64,000 bases of DNA from Actinomycetes bacterium (GTDB lineage: Bacteria; Actinomycetota; Actinomycetes; Propionibacteriales; Propionibacteriaceae), in the NCBI GenBank assembly GCA_023458095.1, contig JAEXAS010000013.1, positions 62,001 through 126,000 on the forward strand, in the 5' to 3' direction. Numbering within the stretch: the first letter of the stretch is position 1; every line of letters starts with the position of its first letter. The notes beneath the pieces are model-generated. The model was not told where the DNA came from. It searched no databases and saw only the letters and a list, made by a program, of their open reading frames with translations. Both the position numbers and the translations under genes were made by a program. Shown here piece after piece: positions 59,861 to 64,000 of the stretch.

Positions 59861-61959
59861 ACCAACACCACGGATTCTTCGAAGCTGACCCGCTCGGCGA
59901 ACTCGCCCCGCTTGCCGATGTTGAAGCTGGTCACCGGACGGTGATAGCCCATGACCCGCGTCCACACCTCACAAACCTGCTCGACGTCGGCAGCTGCGCA
60001 CTGCGGGCAGGTCTGATGCTCGCCAGCGAGGTAGCCGTGTGATGGACAGATTGAGAAGGTGGGCGTGACGGTGATGTAGGGCAGGCCGAAGTTGGTCAGC
60101 GATCGACGCACCAGGTTCTTGCAGGCCTCAGCAGTGGAGATTCGCTCGCTCATGTACAGGTGCAGCACGGTGCCGCCGGTGTATTTCTTCTGCAACTCCT
60201 CCTGCCGGGCCAACGCCTCGAAGGGGTCATCGGTGAAGCCCACCGGCAACTGTGAGGAGTTGGTGTAGTAGGGATTGGCCTCGGTGCCAGCCTGCAGGAT
60301 GCCATCGAATCGTTTGCGGTCCTCCTTGGCGAACCGATAGGTGGTGCCCTCGGCTGGGGTGGCTTCCAGGTTGTACAGATGCCCGGTGAGTTCTTGGAAC
60401 TCCACCATGCGTGCCCGGACGTGGTCCAGCACCCGCACCGCCAAGCCGTGGCCGGCCGGATCGGTGATGTCGAGGTGATCGCCGCTGAAGTTGCGGATCA
60501 TCTCGTTAACGCCGTTCACCCCGATGGTGGAGAAGTGGTTTCGCAAAGTGCCCAGGTAGCGCTTGGTGTAGGGGAACAGGCCCTCATCGATATAGCGCTG
60601 AATGACCTTGCGCTTCACCTCCAAGGAATCCTTGGCCAACTGCAGCAGACGGTCCAGAGCCAGCAGCAGACCGGCCTCATCGCCGGCGTGGGTGAAGCCC
60701 AGCCGAGCCATGTTGATCGTCACCACGCCCAGCGAGCCGGTCTGCTCGGCCGACCCGAACAAGCCGTTGCCTCGTTTGAGCAACTCACGCAGATCCAACT
60801 GCAACCGGCAACACATCGAGCGAACCATATTCGGACTGAGCTCGGAGTTGATGAAGTTCTGGAAGTAGGGCAACCCATACTTGGCCGTCATCTCGAACAG
60901 CGCCTCGGCATTGGGCGAATCCCAGGCGAAGTCTTCGGTGATGTTGTAGGTCGGAATCGGGAAGGTGAAGACCCGCCCGGACGCATCGCCGGCGGTCATC
61001 ACTTCGATGTAGGCCTTGTTGATGATGTCCATCTCAGCCTGAAGCTCCCCGTAGGTGAAGTCGACCTCACATCCGTCGATCACCGGCACCTCGTCTCGTA
61101 GATCCTGTGGGCACACCCAGTCGAAGGTGAGATTGGTGAAGGGTGTCTGAGTTCCCCACCGGGAGGGCACATTCAGGTTGTAGACCAACTCCTGAATGCT
61201 CTGCAGCACCTCCTCATAGCTGAGCTGATCCAGCCGGACGTACGGCGCCATGTAGGTGTCGAAGGAACTGAAGGCTTGCGCTCCGGCCCACTCGTTTTGC
61301 AGGCAGCCCAGGAAGTTCACGATCTGTCCCACTGCGGAGCTGAGGTGCTTGGGCGGGGTGGAATCGATCTTGCCGGCGACACCGTTGAGGCCTTCGCGCA
61401 GTAAGGTCTTCAACGACCAACCTGCGCAGTAGCCACTGAGCATGTCCAAGTCATGAATGTGGAAGTCGCCCTCCCGGTGGGCGGCCCCGATCTCAGGGGC
61501 GTAGACCTGGGAGAGCCAGTAGTTGGCGGTGATCTTGCCCGAGGTGTTCAGAATCAGCCCACCCAGCGAATAGCCCTGATTGGCATTGGCGTTGATACGC
61601 CAGTCGGAGCGATCCAGGTATTCGTTGATCGAGTTGGCCACATCAACCATGGCGTGCTTGGTGTCACGCAGCTTGTGGTGCTGCTCGCGGTAGACGATGT
61701 AGGCCCGGGCGGTGGTGGTGTAGCCCGAATCCACCAGGAGGTGTTCGACGGCGTCCTGGATCTCTTCCACGTTGGGATCGCTGCCGCGCCGTCCGAGCCG
61801 CAGGCTCACCTGTCGGGCCAGCAGGTGCGCCTCGGCGCCGTCCAGTTCGCCGCTGGCGGCACCAGCCCGGGAAATCGCCGACTCGATCCGAGCCAGGTCG
61901 AACTCGGCCCGGGATTGATCCCGCTTGATGATGTGGGTAGGGGTGGCTAGTTGATTCAT
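59857..61959 (-). CDS. nrdD: Anaerobic (class III) ribonucleotide reductase
   Basis: 700 aa. ATG 61959 with AAGGA 5-6 nt upstream. The ATP-cone is at residues ~8-95 (THIIKRDQSRAEFDLARIESAISRAG). The catalytic body has HIHDLDMLSGYCAGWSL and Cys-rich regions, with a zinc site near the C-terminus (CPSHGYLAGEHQTCPQC) and the radical loop VMGYHRPVTSFNIGKRGEF (glycyl Gly in VMGY). It makes deoxyribonucleotides without oxygen. It is expressed from an NrdR-like promoter through a cobalamin riboswitch. Confidence 0.95.
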   Translation of the reverse strand: MNQLATPTHIIKRDQSRAEFDLARIESAISRAGAASGELDGAEAHLLARQVSLRLGRRGSDPNVEEIQDAVEHLLVDSGYTTTARAYIVYREQHHKLRDTKHAMVDVANSINEYLDRSDWRINANANQGYSLGGLILNTSGKITANYWLSQVYAPEIGAAHREGDFHIHDLDMLSGYCAGWSLKTLLREGLNGVAGKIDSTPPKHLSSAVGQIVNFLGCLQNEWAGAQAFSSFDTYMAPYVRLDQLSYEEVLQSIQELVYNLNVPSRWGTQTPFTNLTFDWVCPQDLRDEVPVIDGCEVDFTYGELQAEMDIINKAYIEVMTAGDASGRVFTFPIPTYNITEDFAWDSPNAEALFEMTAKYGLPYFQNFINSELSPNMVRSMCCRLQLDLRELLKRGNGLFGSAEQTGSLGVVTINMARLGFTHAGDEAGLLLALDRLLQLAKDSLEVKRKVIQRYIDEGLFPYTKRYLGTLRNHFSTIGVNGVNEMIRNFSGDHLDITDPAGHGLAVRVLDHVRARMVEFQELTGHLYNLEATPAEGTTYRFAKEDRKRFDGILQAGTEANPYYTNSSQLPVGFTDDPFEALARQEELQKKYTGGTVLHLYMSERISTAEACKNLVRRSLTNFGLPYITVTPTFSICPSHGYLAGEHQTCPQCAAADVEQVCEVWTRVMGYHRPVTSFNIGKRGEFAERVSFEESVVLV

Positions 61960-62087
61960 TGCAGTCCTTCGTTGATGCCTCTCGCACCCGGGGACACCAA
62001 CTCGACGGGGAGTGCAACGGGCCTGCTTGGCCACGTGGCAGCCCTCCCACGAGGCTGCGTCACCGGCACTTCGCGGCGCGAAGCGGC

Positions 62088-62279
62088 AGGGCAGGTCTTC
62101 GGACTCGTGGGCTGGAGTCGGCTGATGCCGATTCGGGCCTAGTGGCCATCGCTTCCCAGGATCGTTCCCAGTGCTTGGTGACGGCTTTCGTTCCCACTTA
62201 CCGCTGCGGGGCAGCTCCGGATTCACACCGGATTCCCTCTTTCGACGACTCCCCTGGCAGGAGAGCCGAACCCTTGCAG
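62088..62279 (-). promoter_or_regulatory. Cobalamin riboswitch upstream of nrdDG
   Basis: The minus strand reads GAGGGAATCCGGTGTGAATCCGGAGCTGCCCCGCAGCGGTAAG in segments, then a GGGAAGCGATGG core with CACTAGG, and ends in the B12-box-like GAGTCCGAAGACCTGCC (62105-62089). These are the conserved elements of cobalamin riboswitches in order. The 3' segment before nrdD (about 62060-62085) contains CTTCGCG/CGCGAAG, and GCAGCC...GGCTGC lies near 62036-62056; these hairpins may act as the expression platform. Confidence 0.95.
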
Positions 62280-62282
62280 GCA

Positions 62283-62330
62283 CCACTATATGCGGTGTCT
62301 TACATCGATGTAACTACCTAGATGCAGTGT
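62283..62330 (-). promoter_or_regulatory. nrdDG promoter with NrdR-like tandem boxes and a central palindrome
   Basis: ACACTGCATCTAGGTA (62330-62315) and ACACCGCATATAGTGG (62298-62283) are 32 bp apart start to start, the phase of paired NrdR boxes. The second box matches the ACACWATATATWGTGT consensus in 12 of 16 positions and the first in about 9. Between them is a perfect 14-bp palindrome, TTACATCGATGTAA (62300-62313). A -35 TTACAT and -10 TATAGT (17-bp spacing) lie inside these elements. Confidence 0.7.
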
Positions 62331-62430
62331 TCCTGGGCAGCACTGACGCACGGCATGCTGCCGTCGATGCTCCTCGGAAAGCGAACCGTATGGGCTGGGC
62401 CAGGCTCGGGGCGGAGGCTTCGGCGCCGCG

Positions 62431-62847
62431 CTACACCCTGCAGGTGGTGGCCAGGAATCGGAAGGCCGCTCCGATGCAGGCCAAAGCCAGCGCCATGAAT
62501 CCCATGGTGAGGTCGCGAGGCAGGTCAGCCAGCATGATGCTGGCCGCGATCATGGTGAGCGGCGGGATCACGCCGCAGGTACTAACCAGGTTCCTATTGG
62601 GTTGCGGCAAGAAGGTTGCCAGCACCACGGCTTGGGTGGCCGAGACCAGCGCAACCAATCCCACGGCAATCGGATCCAGGGTGAAGTCCGAGATCAGCAG
62701 GTTGATCACGAACAGACCCGGCATGGTCGCCAGAGCCACCACGGTTCGCCAGGGCTGCCAAAGAACTCGCCACCCTCCGGCGGGCGCGGTCGAGACCGGG
62801 CTGACCATTTCCAGGTGCGAAAAATCGTCAAAACGTTCACCGGTCAT
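62431..62847 (-). CDS. Small four-helix membrane protein, unrecognised
   Basis: 138 aa. Four hydrophobic segments (ALATMPGLFVINLLI, AVGLVALVSATQAVVLATFL, CGVIPPLTMIAASIMLA, LTMGFMALALACIGAAFRFLA) follow a 30-residue cytoplasmic-like start. AAGG lies 8 nt before the ATG. No family recognised. Its start codon lies within a 34-codon upstream reading frame. Confidence 0.6.
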   Translation of the reverse strand: MTGERFDDFSHLEMVSPVSTAPAGGWRVLWQPWRTVVALATMPGLFVINLLISDFTLDPIAVGLVALVSATQAVVLATFLPQPNRNLVSTCGVIPPLTMIAASIMLADLPRDLTMGFMALALACIGAAFRFLATTCRV

Positions 62848-62941
62848 AGCAGCGGCCTTGCTTCACGATCCGGTGTGCTGAGTGCCCGACGCCACGCAGT
62901 GCTTGGGGAACTGCCTGGCGGTTGGCGGTTGGGCTGTGCAT
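62837..62941 (-). CDS. Possible 34-aa upstream ORF coupled to the membrane gene
   Basis: Begins at ATG 62941 behind AGAGGA (6 nt spacing) and ends 11 bp inside the next gene. The product is 34 residues, rich in Arg, His and Ala. It could be a leader ORF that couples translation to the membrane protein. Coding evidence is limited to the ribosome site and the overlap. Confidence 0.3.
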   Translation of the reverse strand: MHSPTANRQAVPQALRGVGHSAHRIVKQGRCYDR

Positions 62942-63209
62942 AGTGGTCCTCTCAAACCCCCTCGGGTAATGTACCCCCCATTTGGGTGACAGGTGATCAG
63001 TCCCACTGAATTTCATCGGCGTGTCTTGACCTGTGGTACAGCCCGTCTTGGTGGGTGACCCTGGCGGCTCGGGCGCGGCTGAATGCGGTGTTTGGCCGGT
63101 TTGGGGGTTACCGTTGAACACAGTCGCGATGCCAGCGATCGGTCGGACGTGTACAGCGTCACCCTGGATCGTGTAGAACTGCATCGAACTGAGCTCGAAG
63201 GAGAATGTC
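62848..63209. other. 362-bp stretch between divergent genes
   Basis: Apart from the possible 34-aa upstream ORF nothing protein-coding is supported. A TACATT (62976-62971, minus strand) could be a -10 for the membrane protein gene. The tatA promoter must lie at the right end but no clear hexamer pair was found. Confidence 0.45.
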
Positions 63210-63452
63210 ATGCTTCCAAGTCTTGGCGGCTGGGAATGGGTCATCCTTGCCGTGGTCGCGCTGATCCTGTTCGGTGGGGCCAAGGTCGCCAACCTGGGCA
63301 AGAACGCCGGTAAAGCGATCCGCGAGTTCAAAGAAGAAACCCAGGCGATCAAGTCCGGCGACGCGGAGTCCACCCCACCGGCGGCAGATCCGGCACCGGC
63401 GGCGGATCCGGCACCACCGACCCCCTCCGATGAGGGACCCAGCAAGTCCTGA
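63210..63452 (+). CDS. tatA: Twin-arginine translocase subunit TatA
   Basis: 80 aa. AAGGAG precedes the ATG. N-terminal membrane helix WEWVILAVVALILFGGAKVANL, then the amphipathic helix GKNAGKAIREFKEETQAI and a disordered Pro/Ala tail. This is the pore-forming subunit for folded-protein export; tatB and tatC are not in the window. Monocistronic appearance. Confidence 0.93.
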   Translation: MLPSLGGWEWVILAVVALILFGGAKVANLGKNAGKAIREFKEETQAIKSGDAESTPPAADPAPAADPAPPTPSDEGPSKS

Positions 63453-63463
63453 CCTGGGAATCA

Positions 63464-63486
63464 CCACCCGCCTGAACCACGGGTGG
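63464..63486. terminator. Bidirectional hairpin between tatA and the GH13 gene
   Basis: CCACCCG and CGGGTGG form a perfect 7-bp stem around a 9-nt loop in the 60-bp gap between two convergent genes. It probably serves as terminator for both. Confidence 0.55.
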
Positions 63487-63512
63487 CCTAGGTCTGTTCA
63501 CGAGTCGCTCCC

Positions 63513-64000
63513 CTACTCGGCGGGAGTCACTCCGGTTCCGATGGTGAAGCTGCCAGCAGCAAGATCAGCGATCAGCGTGGCCGTGACACCCTGACGGCTC
63601 CAGGTGATCACCAGCCGATCAGCCGCCGTCTCGGCCACGGTGCACTCGGCATCGAAGCCGAAGGCCGGGAAGCGGTGACGGAACCGCAGGAGCTCCAGTT
63701 GTGCGGCCACCACCGGCTTGGCCAGCGCGGCGGCTACCTGATCACCGGTCAGATTGGTGCGATTGATCTCCTTGTGGCCATCGGCACCGGCCCGCGCCAC
63801 CGCCGCCAGATCGTTCTCGCCGGCGAGCAGGTCGAGGTACCACACCTGCGGTTTGCCGGGCAGGAAGATCTGCAGGGCCCGGGCCAACAGCAGGCGGTTG
63901 TCATCGGCGCCCAAAGCGCTGTAATAGGTGGAGTTGACCTGGTAATAGACGTTCTTGGCGCCGTGCAGGTCCTTCACGATGCCGCCGCGGCGGGTCACGA
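63513..64000 (-). CDS. Sucrose-phosphorylase-like GH13 enzyme (3' part only)
   Basis: 162 residues visible, the start beyond the right edge. YQVNSTYYSALGADDNRLLLARALQIFLPGKPQVWYLDLLAGENDLAAV and GHKEINRTNL match the C-terminal part of GH13_18 phosphorylases (sucrose phosphorylase, sucrose-6-phosphate or glucosylglycerate phosphorylase). The last ~60 residues form the C-terminal beta domain. Which of these substrates is used cannot be decided from this part. Confidence 0.85.
   Translation of the reverse strand, partial: VTRRGGIVKDLHGAKNVYYQVNSTYYSALGADDNRLLLARALQIFLPGKPQVWYLDLLAGENDLAAVARAGADGHKEINRTNLTGDQVAAALAKPVVAAQLELLRFRHRFPAFGFDAECTVAETAADRLVITWSRQGVTATLIADLAAGSFTIGTGVTPAE

Noticed and set aside
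62837..63445. Large minus-strand frame covering tatA
   Set aside because: It is antisense to an unmistakable TatA gene. Only its last 34 codons, with their own ribosome site, were kept as a low-confidence feature.
1..64000. CRISPR array
   Set aside because: No series of regularly spaced identical 24-40-bp repeats was seen. The 24.7-kb array has only three units of 83/61-bp period and no spacer pattern.

Overview
The window looks like chromosomal DNA from a high-GC actinobacterium. The best guess is a Propionibacteriaceae-type organism, but this rests on gene content and not on a marker gene. The signs are pervasive GTG starts, many genes that appear leaderless (a TANNNT hexamer 6-7 nt before the start codon), an FmdB / 5-formyl-THF cyclo-ligase / MoeA / RimJ-like / SepX neighbourhood resembling that of mycobacteria, a bifunctional-type Dcd, and several B12-linked functions. 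About 61 protein genes are supported, with two tRNAs (Ala-CGC, Arg-CCT), a TPP riboswitch, a cobalamin riboswitch, one intact IS481-type insertion sequence and several palindromic repeats. No rRNA, CRISPR array or prophage was seen.

Layout. 1-9 kb: a gene end, an orphan histidine kinase, secreted proteins, a TauE/SafE exporter, then purB, purD, dcd and purA. 9-19 kb: an unusual accessory locus. A SPASM-type radical SAM gene faces a tightly coupled seven-gene operon of four cobalamin-binding radical SAM paralogues, two GNAT-like proteins and a GH3-family acyl-acid amido synthetase. A DUF559 gene bracketed by two hairpin repeats follows. 20-29 kb: a kinase/class-III aminotransferase fusion, a DEAD-box helicase, a repeat array, a SanA/YdcF-like protein, an MFS transporter, a diacylglycerol kinase and a cold-shock gene. 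29-33 kb: tRNA-Ala and a less conserved stretch of membrane and secreted proteins. 33-42 kb: the TPP-riboswitch operon thiM-thiE-thiD/tenA, a TetR/DUF4386 pair, a secreted beta-helix lipoprotein, a TspO-like gene divergent from a CarH-like B12 photoreceptor regulator, and a Cys-rich repeat protein. 42-49 kb: sepX, acetyltransferase, moeA, 5-FCL, FmdB, SAF protein, mscL and a eukaryotic-type UGPase. 49-55.6 kb: tRNA-Arg with an IS481-type element at its 3' end, a quinone reductase/HxlR pair, a DUF2254 protein and mntR-mntH. 55.7-64 kb: a ThrE-type exporter, a YiiX-like hydrolase with a lipoprotein, the anaerobic ribonucleotide reductase operon nrdDG, tatA and the 3' part of a sucrose-phosphorylase-like GH13 gene.

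How the genes work together. Cobalamin recurs: four B12-binding radical SAM enzymes, a CarH-type regulator with the W-x9-EH motif, and nrdDG behind a cobalamin riboswitch whose promoter also carries a 32-bp-spaced pair of NrdR-like boxes. The best candidate for an undescribed system is the 9.1-18.8 kb radical SAM/GH3/GNAT locus. It has the composition of a small-molecule or lipid-conjugate pathway, and its product cannot be read from sequence.
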